From Vibrio sp. Isolate32 (lineage in GTDB: Bacteria; Pseudomonadota; Gammaproteobacteria; Enterobacterales; Vibrionaceae), in contig NZ_JAKEUQ010000005.1 of the NCBI RefSeq assembly GCF_022397955.1, forward strand, positions 137,067 through 194,934: a stretch of 57,868 nt of DNA. The letters are read 5' to 3'. Below the pieces are notes generated by a model, which was not told where the DNA came from, did not search any database, and saw only the letters and a list, made by a program, of their open reading frames with translations. Numbering within the stretch: the stretch's first letter is position 1; each line of letters starts with the position of its first letter. The translations under genes were made by a program, and so were the position numbers. Below are positions 48,977 through 57,868 of this stretch, piece after piece.

Positions 48977-49018
48977 ATCACACCGTATCCACATTGTTTA
49001 TGTGGTTGGAATCTTCCC

Positions 49019-49043
49019 ATACCTGACTAAATTGGTCAAGTAT
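49019..49043 (-). promoter_or_regulatory. IscR type-1 site (proximal)
   Basis: The plus strand begins ATACCTGACTAAATTGGTCA and ends AGTAT. It fits the E. coli type-1 consensus, as I recall it, at 24 of 25 positions. On the minus strand it contains TTGACC, a plausible -35 element, so binding would block RNA polymerase. Confidence 0.8.
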
Positions 49044-49044
49044 T

Positions 49045-49069
49045 TTACCTGACTATTTTAGTCAGGTAT
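49045..49069 (-). promoter_or_regulatory. IscR type-1 site (distal)
   Basis: The plus strand begins TTACCTGACTATTTTAGTCA and ends GGTAT, again 24 of 25 positions by eye. It is placed 26 bases from the first site centre to centre, as in a tandem operator. Confidence 0.8.
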
Positions 49070-49093
49070 TCATCCTTGCGATGAGTATGGCTT

Positions 49094-49822
49094 TTACTGG
49101 CTGTTTTTGCTCTTCTCGATAGAAGTCAAAATACCACGAAGCGTGTTGATTTCTTGAAGTTCTGGACGCGCACGACTAAACAGGCGACGTAACTTATTCA
49201 TCACCTGTCCTGGTTTATCCTTAGAGATAAATTGGGTATCGATGATGACTTTTTCAAGGTGTTCATAGAACATTTCTAGTTCATCGTGACGAGGGTACTC
49301 ATCTAGAGGCTGTGGCTTGTATTGGCTAGCCACCATATCAAGGTGGGCAACACGTACTTCGTAGCTCAGTGTCTGCACAGCCATCGCTAGGTTTAGCGAG
49401 CTGTATTCAGGGTTTGCAGGAATACATACGTGGTAGTGACACTTTTGTAGTTCTTCATTCGTCAGGCCTGTGCGCTCACGACCGAATACTAACGCCACTG
49501 GGTGCTTTTGACCTTCAACAGCAAACTTTTTACCACACTCACGAGGCTCAAGCATTGGCCACTCAAGGGTACGCGAACGAGCACTTGAACCGACAACCAA
49601 ACCGCAGTCTCTTACAGCTTCATCCAACGTAGAAACGATCACTGCGTTTTCAGCGATGTCACCAGCGCCTGCAGCCAGTGCTAAGGTCTGCTCGTCAACT
49701 TCACACTGAGGGTCTACAAGAACTAACTGACTTAAACCCATCACTTTCATTGCGCGAGCTGCTGATCCGATATTTCCCGAATGAGACGTACCAACCAGAA
49801 CGACTTTTACATTGTCTAACAT
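49094..49822 (-). CDS. trmJ: tRNA (cytidine/uridine-32-2'-O)-methyltransferase TrmJ
   Basis: A 242-residue SPOUT methyltransferase that modifies position 32 of the tRNA anticodon loop. N-terminal [20 protein letters not shown] and knot motifs [16 protein letters not shown] and [16 protein letters not shown] are intact. The start [10 protein letters not shown] at 49822 is chosen. It lies upstream of iscR and is divergent from suhB, as in E. coli. Confidence 0.96.
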   Translation of the reverse strand: MLDNVKVVLVGTSHSGNIGSAARAMKVMGLSQLVLVDPQCEVDEQTLALAAGAGDIAENAVIVSTLDEAVRDCGLVVGSSARSRTLEWPMLEPRECGKKFAVEGQKHPVALVFGRERTGLTNEELQKCHYHVCIPANPEYSSLNLAMAVQTLSYEVRVAHLDMVASQYKPQPLDEYPRHDELEMFYEHLEKVIIDTQFISKDKPGQVMNKLRRLFSRARPELQEINTLRGILTSIEKSKNSQ

Positions 49823-49948
49823 GCTATATGACACCACTTTAAAAATAATCGCGAGATATTAACACATCGCAAAGTAAAATGGTCAGACCCTTAGTGTAAT
49901 GTGAATCTAAGAGTTCAAAAAATAACCACTTCCCTTTTGGTAAAACTT

Positions 49949-49957
49949 TGGTATACT
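49949..49957 (+). promoter_or_regulatory. Candidate suhB extended -10 promoter
   Basis: TGGTATACT is an extended -10 (TGnTATACT), followed by the G+C-rich CGCCGCCGC discriminator, about 47 bases before the suhB start. The -35 is poor. Such discriminators are typical of growth-rate-controlled genes. Confidence 0.55.
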
Positions 49958-50003
49958 CGCCGCCGCTTTAAATTGTTCTTTAACATCTTGTGGGAAAAAC
50001 CAT

Positions 50004-50807
50004 ATGCATCCAATGCTAAACATTGCGATACGCGCTGCGCGTAAAGCTGGCAACCATATTGCTAAATCTCTAGAAACAACTGATAAGATCGAAACGTCTC
50101 TAAAAGGTAACAACGATTACGTTACTAACATTGCTCAAGAAGCTGAGTACATGATCATTGAGACAATCAAAGCATCTTACCCAGAGCACAGCATTATTTC
50201 TGAAGAGAAAGGCCTAATCGAAGGTAAAGACTCTGACGTACAATGGATCGTTGACCCACTAGATGGCACCAACAACTTTGTAAAAGGTTTCCCTCACTTC
50301 TCTGTATCTATCGCTGTTCGCATGAACGGTCGTACAGAAGTTGCTTGTGTTTACGACCCAATGCTAAACGAGCTATTCACAGCTCAGCGTGGCGCTGGTG
50401 CTCAACTAAACAACGCTCGTATGCGTGTTACTCAACTTAAAGACCTTCAAGGTACTGTTCTAGCAACTGGTTTCCCATTCAAAGCTAAGCAACACTCTGA
50501 GTCTTTCATGAAGATCATCTCTGGTCTATTCATCGACTGTTCTGACTTCCGTCGTACTGGTTCTCCAGCACTTGACCTATGTTACCTAGCAGCTGGTCGT
50601 GTTGACGGTTACCTAGAACTAGACCTAAAACCTTGGGACCTAGCAGCTGGCGATCTAATCGCTCGTGAAGCTGGTGCAATCCTAACTGACTTCGCTGGCG
50701 GTACTGACTACATGAAGTCTGGTAACGTTGTAGCTTCTAGCGCACGTGGTGTTAAAGCTATTCTTAAGCACGTTCGTGAGAACGCAAACGAAGGTATGCT
50801 GAAGTAA
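50004..50807 (+). CDS. suhB: Inositol-1-monophosphatase / rRNA antitermination factor SuhB
   Basis: A 267-residue Mg-dependent phosphatase fold. Metal-site motifs are ISEEKGLIEG, WIVDPLDGTNNFVKG and KPWDLAAGDLIAREAGA. In E. coli SuhB also joins the NusA antitermination complex on rRNA operons. Codon use is strongly biased (CTA, CGT, GGT, AAC), pointing to high expression. Confidence 0.96.
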   Translation: MHPMLNIAIRAARKAGNHIAKSLETTDKIETSLKGNNDYVTNIAQEAEYMIIETIKASYPEHSIISEEKGLIEGKDSDVQWIVDPLDGTNNFVKGFPHFSVSIAVRMNGRTEVACVYDPMLNELFTAQRGAGAQLNNARMRVTQLKDLQGTVLATGFPFKAKQHSESFMKIISGLFIDCSDFRRTGSPALDLCYLAAGRVDGYLELDLKPWDLAAGDLIAREAGAILTDFAGGTDYMKSGNVVASSARGVKAILKHVRENANEGMLK

Positions 50808-50856
50808 TTCAGGCCTTACGTTGATAGTCTCTATTTAATAGAGCGCTAAAAAATTC

Positions 50857-50886
50857 AAAGCCTCGCACATGCGGGGCTTTTTTGTA
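50857..50886 (+). terminator. suhB terminator
   Basis: AAAGCCTCGC (50857-50866) pairs, with one G-T wobble, with GCGGGGCTTT (50871-50880) on a four-base loop; a T-tract follows. Confidence 0.88.
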
Positions 50887-50905
50887 TCTGTGGTTCAGGG
50901 ATGCA

Positions 50906-50947
50906 GATTCGAGATTCGAGATTCGAGATTCGAGATTCGAGATTCGA
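50906..50947. repeat. Six perfect tandem copies of heptamer GATTCGA
   Basis: 42 bases made of six uninterrupted GATTCGA units lie between the suhB and secF terminators, outside any gene. Copy number is likely to vary between strains by slippage. Confidence 0.95.
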
Positions 50948-51030
50948 GCAGAATAGCGCTCATGACATTAAGTGCAACTCACCTCGAACGTAATTTGTAT
51001 TGAGTTTTCCTACAAAATGCAGGCATAAAA

Positions 51031-51056
51031 AAACCGCTAGTTGCCTAGCGGTTTTT
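51031..51056 (-). terminator. secF terminator
   Basis: AAACCGCTAG (51031-51040) pairs with CTAGCGGTTT (51045-51054) on a four-base loop; an A-tract on the plus strand gives a T-tract for the minus-strand transcript. Confidence 0.88.
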
Positions 51057-51086
51057 CTGGTTTAGCGAAACGTATTAAGCCAAGGC

Positions 51087-52034
51087 TTATGGCATTTCGT
51101 CAAACTCTTCACCTTCTTTTTCCACTTGTGGTGGCATTAGGTGTTCACGCGTAATACCCAACTTCATAGCTAGTGCTGATGCAACGTAGATAGAAGAGTA
51201 AGTACCAACCGTAATACCCAGTAGAAGTGCAGTCGCGAAACCGTGAATCATAGCGCCGCCCTGAACAAACAGTGCGATAACTACGAACAAGGTTGTACCA
51301 GAAGTGATCAATGTACGGCTCAATGTTTGTGTGATTGAGCTGTTCAGTACTTCAGGTGCTTCGCCTTTACGCATCTTACGGAAGTTCTCACGAATACGGT
51401 CAAATACAACAATGGTATCGTTGAGGGAGTAACCAACTACCGTTAGCAAAGCTGCTACGATGGTAAGGTCGACCTCAATTTGCATTAGAGAGAATACGCC
51501 CAGCGTGATGATAACGTCGTGCGCCAGTGCAAGTACCGCACCTGCCGCCAAGCGCCATTCGAATCGCACTGATACGTAGATTAAGATACAGATAAGAGAA
51601 ACCAAGATAGCAAGGCCACCCGCTTCTGTTAGCTCATCACCTACGTTAGGACCAACGAACTCGATACGACGCATTTCAACTTGTTCACCTGTGCCTTTCT
51701 CGATAGCAGAAAGGATTTGGTTACCAAGTGTCTCGCCTGCAACGCCGTCACGAGGGCGTAGACGAACCATTACATCACGAGCTGAACCGAAGTTCTGTAC
51801 CGTTGCATCACCAAAGCCTTCAGCTTCAAGTGCACTACGGATATCAGGAAGGTGTGCTGGTTGCTCAAAACCTACTTCAATCAGAGTACCGCCAGTAAAG
51901 TCTAGACCCCAGTTCAACGATTTCGTTGCAAGAGTGAAGATAGCCGTACCAATCATCAAGATAGAAAGAACAAAGGCAACCTTTGACCAACGCATAAAGT
52001 CGATCATTTTGTCTGCTTTTAGAATCTGAAACAT
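51087..52034 (-). CDS. secF: Protein translocase subunit SecF
   Basis: A 315-residue six-span membrane protein with the SecF/RND features LDFTGGTLIEVGFE and VVGYSLNDTIVVFDRIREN. With SecD it uses the proton-motive force to complete protein export. It follows secD by 14 bases. Confidence 0.97.
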   Translation of the reverse strand: MFQILKADKMIDFMRWSKVAFVLSILMIGTAIFTLATKSLNWGLDFTGGTLIEVGFEQPAHLPDIRSALEAEGFGDATVQNFGSARDVMVRLRPRDGVAGETLGNQILSAIEKGTGEQVEMRRIEFVGPNVGDELTEAGGLAILVSLICILIYVSVRFEWRLAAGAVLALAHDVIITLGVFSLMQIEVDLTIVAALLTVVGYSLNDTIVVFDRIRENFRKMRKGEAPEVLNSSITQTLSRTLITSGTTLFVVIALFVQGGAMIHGFATALLLGITVGTYSSIYVASALAMKLGITREHLMPPQVEKEGEEFDEMP

Positions 52035-52048
52035 ATTAATTCCTAGCC

Positions 52049-53905
52049 TTAGATCGACAGTTTCTTAACGCGTTTGCCGCCATACATCAGGTTCACGATA
52101 CAACGTGTTCCGACAATAGCTGTAAACATAGAAGTCAGGATACCGATAGACAGCGTTACCGCGAAGCCTTTGATCGCACCAGTACCAACTGCAAATAGAA
52201 TGATTGCCGTTAGAAGCGTGGTGATGTTCGCATCGGCAATTGTGCTGAATGCGTTCGCGTAACCTTGGTGAATCGCTTGTTGTGGACTGCGTCCCTCTCG
52301 AAGCTCTTCACGTATACGCTCAAAGATCAGTACGTTGGCATCGACCGCCATACCGACCGTTAATACGATACCGGCAATACCTGGCAGGGTCATGGTTGCA
52401 CCTGGGATCATCGACATCACACCAATAATCAATACCAAGTTCGCCATTAGCGCAACGTTCGCAATAAGACCAAAGCTACGGTAGTAAAGCAGCGTAAATA
52501 GCATTACTGCAGCCATACCCCAAACCATCGCCATGATACCCATATCGATGTTTTGTTGACCCATAGATGGACCAATCGTACGTTCTTCAACAATCGAGAT
52601 AGGCGCAATCAGAGCACCTGCACGAAGTAGAAGTGCCAAGTTATGAGCTTCAGCAGTAGAGTCAATACCAGTAATACGGAAGTTACGGCCAAGAGCTGAT
52701 TGAATCGTCGCTTGGTTGATCACTTCTTCATGCTTAGTAAGAATCACTTTGCCTTCAGGAGTCTTACGACCGCTGTCTTTGTACTCTGCAAATACGGTTG
52801 CCATTAGCTTACCGATATTTTGACGAGAGAACGCAGACATCTTGCTACCACCTTCACTGTCTAGCGAGATGTTAACTTGAGGACGACCATATTCATCAAC
52901 ACTTGAGCTTGCATCTGTAATGCTAGAACCACCTAGGATAACGCGCTTCTTAAGCACCACTGGGCGACCATCACGGTCTTGCTTGATTTCGCTACCTGCA
53001 GGGGCACGACCAGAAGCAGCAGCGGCTAAGTCAGCACTGCTATCAACTTCACGGAATTCAAGCGTTGCTGTCGCACCAAGGATTTCTTTAGCACGCGCAG
53101 TGTCTTGAACACCAGGCAATTCCACTACGATACGGCTAGAACCTTGACGTTGAACCAAAGGCTCAGCAACACCAAGTTCATTAACACGGTTACGTAGAAT
53201 GGTAATGTTTTGCTCAACCGCGTAGTTACGGATTTCTTGAAGGCGAGCCTCTGTAAAGCTTGCAACCAAAGAGAAACGGCCGTTAGATTCAGAATCTACG
53301 AACGTCATATCTTGGTGCTTAGATTGCAGTAGCGATTTCGCTTCAGCAAGCTGCTCTTCGTTACGTAGAATCACTTCAACCGCATCTTTGCCCGATGGAC
53401 GAATAGCACGGTAACGGATTTTCTCTTCACGAAGTTCACTACGGAATGCTTCTTCTTGTTGACCAACCAGCTTTTGCATCGCCGCGTCCATATCCACTTC
53501 CATTAAAAAGTGAACACCACCACGTAGATCAAGACCAAGTTTCATTGGTGCAGCACCAATAGATTCAAGCCAATCCGGAGTTGAAGCCGCTAGGTTTAAT
53601 GCAACGATAACGTCTTCGTCTAATGCTTCAGTGATAACATCACGAGCACTAATTTGAGAGTCTGTATCGTTAAAGCGAACAAGAATGGAACCGTTTTCGA
53701 GAGCAACGGATTTAGTTGAAAGGTTTTCTGCTTCAAGAGCATTGGTGACAGCATCCAGCGTAGACATATCTACAGAGGCGCCACGCGCCCCTGTAACTTG
53801 AACTGCCGGATCTTCACCGTATATATTTGGAAGTGCGTACAACGCAGCGATGGCAATGGTAAACACCACCATCAGGTACTTCCATAACGGATAACGGTTT
53901 AGCAC
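52049..53905 (-). CDS. secD: Protein translocase subunit SecD
   Basis: A 618-residue RND-type membrane protein. A first membrane segment, a large periplasmic domain ([33 protein letters not shown]) and five C-terminal spans ([20 protein letters not shown]) are seen. Length matches E. coli. Confidence 0.97.
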   Translation of the reverse strand: MLNRYPLWKYLMVVFTIAIAALYALPNIYGEDPAVQVTGARGASVDMSTLDAVTNALEAENLSTKSVALENGSILVRFNDTDSQISARDVITEALDEDVIVALNLAASTPDWLESIGAAPMKLGLDLRGGVHFLMEVDMDAAMQKLVGQQEEAFRSELREEKIRYRAIRPSGKDAVEVILRNEEQLAEAKSLLQSKHQDMTFVDSESNGRFSLVASFTEARLQEIRNYAVEQNITILRNRVNELGVAEPLVQRQGSSRIVVELPGVQDTARAKEILGATATLEFREVDSSADLAAAASGRAPAGSEIKQDRDGRPVVLKKRVILGGSSITDASSSVDEYGRPQVNISLDSEGGSKMSAFSRQNIGKLMATVFAEYKDSGRKTPEGKVILTKHEEVINQATIQSALGRNFRITGIDSTAEAHNLALLLRAGALIAPISIVEERTIGPSMGQQNIDMGIMAMVWGMAAVMLFTLLYYRSFGLIANVALMANLVLIIGVMSMIPGATMTLPGIAGIVLTVGMAVDANVLIFERIREELREGRSPQQAIHQGYANAFSTIADANITTLLTAIILFAVGTGAIKGFAVTLSIGILTSMFTAIVGTRCIVNLMYGGKRVKKLSI

Positions 53906-53925
53906 AGCGAGGATCCTCTAGCTGT

Positions 53926-54255
53926 TTATAGAGATTTCAGAGTACCTTTTGGTAGCACTGCTGTAACGAAGTCTTTCTTGATAACTACTTCGTTGTTTGC
54001 ATTCAGTTCGATAGCAACGTAGTCGTTGTCTTCTGCAATCTTAGTGATTTTACCGATCAGACCACCGCTAGTAAGAACTTCGTCGCCTTTGCCCATAGAA
54101 GCCATTAGGTTCTTGTGCTCTTTAACGCGCTTAGCTTGTGGACGGTAGATCATGAAGTAGAAGATTACAGCGAACATACCTAGCATGATAAGCATTTCGA
54201 AACCGCCGCCTGCTGGTGCACCTTCTGCTGCTGCGTGAGCTTGAGAAATAAACAT
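53926..54255 (-). CDS. yajC: Sec translocase accessory protein YajC
   Basis: A 109-residue protein with one membrane segment (GFEMLIMLGMFAVIFYFMIY), the RPQAKRVKEHKNLMASMGKGD motif region after it (first residues RPQAKRVKEH) and a small cytoplasmic beta domain. It binds SecDF. It lies between tgt and secD as usual. Confidence 0.95.
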   Translation of the reverse strand: MFISQAHAAAEGAPAGGGFEMLIMLGMFAVIFYFMIYRPQAKRVKEHKNLMASMGKGDEVLTSGGLIGKITKIAEDNDYVAIELNANNEVVIKKDFVTAVLPKGTLKSL

Positions 54256-54366
54256 TTAAAACATCCTCTATTTATATTTTCGTAATTGTTTGTCTAATTG
54301 GGTTGTATCCCTTTATTTTCAAGCCCCATCCCTCCGAAGAGAGACAGGGCTCGCAAAAAAGAAATA

Positions 54367-55569
<1,203 letters not shown>

Positions 55570-55684
55570 CTATGAGGAGCGGTCGCGTATTCCTTGCGAG
55601 AGATTAGACAGAGACCCTGCCCGACTCCTAGCTTACTGCTAGCACCCGTAAATTCTTATTTATATCGCTTATAACCAGCTTAAA

Positions 55685-56776
<1,092 letters not shown>

Positions 56777-56995
56777 CTAAAAATTTCGCAGTGGGCTAGT
56801 ATAGGCACACGAGCCGCAATAGCAAGGTTTACAGCAATGGATTATTGTTAGGAGGCGTAAAATTATGCGACTTAATCCGCTCTCCGATAAAATGAAATAG
56901 TTGTGTAAAACTCATTCAAAAATGCGCCAGCTCTCAGTTATTTTTTGGATAAAAAACTATAGTGAGAACAACAAATAAATAATAAGGAGGTTCGT

Positions 56996-57439
56996 ATGAT
57001 CAAGGTTGAAGATATGATGACTCGCAACCCTCATACTTTATTGCGCTCACATTCATTGGCCGATGCTAAGCACACCATGGAAGCGCTTGATATCCGCCAT
57101 ATCCCAGTCGTCGATGCCGATAGAAAACTATTGGGCGTAGTCACCCAACGAGACGTTCTCGCCGCCCAAGAATCTAGCCTACAAAACATTCCGCCAGCTC
57201 AATCTTTTACCCTATCAACTCCCCTAAATGACATCATGCACAAAAACGTTATGTCTGTAGAGCCTCGAGCAGGGTTAAAAGAGTCTGCTATTTACATGCA
57301 GAAACACAAAGTGGGCTGCTTACCAGTGGTCAGCCACGGCGAACTGGTTGGCATCATCACCGACAGTGATTTCGTTACGATAGCGATCAATTTATTAGAA
57401 CTACAAGAAGACGCAGAGCCGGAGGAAGTCGATATTTAG
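56996..57439 (+). CDS. Stand-alone protein with two CBS domains
   Basis: A 147-residue protein made almost wholly of a CBS pair: MMTRNPHTLLRSHSLADA ... HIPVVDADRKLLGVVTQRDV and MHKNVMSVEPRAGLKESA ... CLPVVSHGELVGIITDSDF. Such pairs bind adenosyl nucleotides and regulate partners; the partner is unknown. A perfect AAGGAGG (56984-56990) precedes the ATG, implying strong translation. The C-terminus is acidic. It is the last intact gene before an insertion-sequence junction. Confidence 0.88.
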   Translation: MIKVEDMMTRNPHTLLRSHSLADAKHTMEALDIRHIPVVDADRKLLGVVTQRDVLAAQESSLQNIPPAQSFTLSTPLNDIMHKNVMSVEPRAGLKESAIYMQKHKVGCLPVVSHGELVGIITDSDFVTIAINLLELQEDAEPEEVDI

Positions 57440-57592
57440 GTAGCTTGCTTTACTAGGGCATGTTGATCTTTCGTGAGTATTTTTTTGAACAGCATGGTAA
57501 AGGGTTATAATTTGCTTCGCCAAAAGTAAAACCATAACCAATGCCAAGAACGATGCTTGGCTGATATTCGCTGGGAACTGGTACTCTAAGTT

Positions 57593-57703
57593 ATGAAAAG
57601 TACAGATCGTATTTACGATAAAACTGAACATCGAATGACATTTGAAGGAATACTTTATCGAATGAGAACAGGTATTCCTTGGCGAGATCTACCCTCTGAG
57701 TTC
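57593..57703 (+). pseudogene. IS5-type transposase N-terminal remnant
   Basis: The first 37 residues (including TFEGILYRMRTGIPWRDLPS) match the N-terminal DUF4096-like region of IS5-family transposases, then similarity stops after SEF. The upstream word GGGCATGTTGATCTTTCGTG near 57458 may be its left end. The rest of the gene is missing because another element starts here. Confidence 0.8.
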
Positions 57704-57748
57704 AGAGTACCGTTTACAGAAGATTTAAGTTTTGGTCAAAAAAAAGGT

Positions 57749-57868
57749 TCATCGCGGCTTTCCGGGGAAAGCCGCTTTTATCTTCAAGAAGAAGTAGTCT
57801 GTATCTCGATACCCATATCCCATTCGCTTGATTAGTTTTATCTTGTTGTTTATCCCTTCCAATGTGCA
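57749..57868 (-). mobile_element. C-terminal end of an ISL3-type transposase (runs off window)
   Basis: Reading the minus strand from the window edge gives 39 residues (LEGINNKIKLIKRMGYGYRD, then TDYFFLKIKAAFPGKPR) and a TGA at 57749-57751. The NNKIKLIKR..YGYRD..YFFLKI pattern is the typical C-terminus of ISL3-family transposases. The gene start lies beyond 57868. It appears inserted in the IS5-type gene, with the junction near 57704. Confidence 0.8.
57754..57780. terminator. Hairpin overlapping the ISL3 transposase stop region
   Basis: GCGGCTTTCC (57754-57763) and GGAAAGCCGC (57766-57775) form a 10-bp perfect palindrome with TTTTA next on the plus strand. It lies inside the last codons of the ISL3-type gene and would stop outside transcripts from entering the element. 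Confidence 0.7.

Overview
The window looks like chromosomal DNA of a marine Vibrio, most likely near the Splendidus clade. This is judged from protein character and gene order (guaA-guaB-xseA ... der-bamB-yfgM-hisS-ispG-rodZ-rlmN-ndk-pepB-isc operon-trmJ-suhB-secF-secD-yajC-tgt-queA), not from any database search. About two thirds is conserved housekeeping backbone. Three stretches are accessory: the left 5 kb, a 12-kb urea block, and an insertion-sequence junction at the right edge.

Left accessory region (1-5.9 kb). A gene cut by the window edge encodes a two-domain protein. Its N-terminal part resembles the UGSC (seleno)protein family, but with Met-Gly-Thr-Ser where that family has Sec/Cys-Gly-Ser-Cys. 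Two bases later comes an enolase paralogue that keeps the three metal ligands and two catalytic lysines but has lost the catalytic Glu and His of true enolases. An AzlC/AzlD amino-acid exporter pair follows, then a convergent AraC-type regulator, then an IS6-family transposase. I read this as a horizontally acquired, uncharacterised metabolic and export module, and it is the best candidate for an undescribed system. Base composition looks more G+C-rich than the backbone by eye; it was not computed.

Transport and chitin region (6.3-12.4 kb). This holds a Na+/alanine symporter, a SatP-type acetate transporter, an NhaC-type antiporter and a secreted GH19 chitinase with two chitin-binding modules. 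Then come guaA (with a PurR-type box), guaB and xseA.

Urea block (17.6-29.7 kb, minus strand). Thirteen genes run urtA-B-C-D-E-ureD-A-B-C-E-hupE/ureJ-F-G: a five-gene urea ABC transporter followed by nickel urease and its maturation proteins. A sigma-54-type -24/-12 element with upstream NtrC-like sites precedes urtA, which suggests nitrogen control. The block sits between xseA and yfgJ, which are neighbours in E. coli, and is bounded by an intrinsic terminator on each side. ureA carries an in-frame TGA at codon 15 in an otherwise full-length gene. The ureD-ureA gap just upstream holds a terminator-like hairpin and a second 11-bp hairpin, so urease output from this locus is in doubt although transport looks intact.

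Right backbone (29.8-57.4 kb). It contains yfgJ, a GAF-GGDEF diguanylate cyclase without the usual inhibitory site, an AlaX-like editing protein, der, the rodZ-ispG-hisS-yfgM-bamB run, rlmN, ndk, pepB, the iscRSUA-hscBA-fdx-iscX operon with two IscR type-1 sites, trmJ divergent from suhB, and queA-tgt-yajC-secD-secF. A small two-CBS-domain protein precedes an IS5-type transposase remnant that is interrupted by the 3' end of an ISL3-type transposase running off the window. No tRNA, rRNA or CRISPR array was seen.
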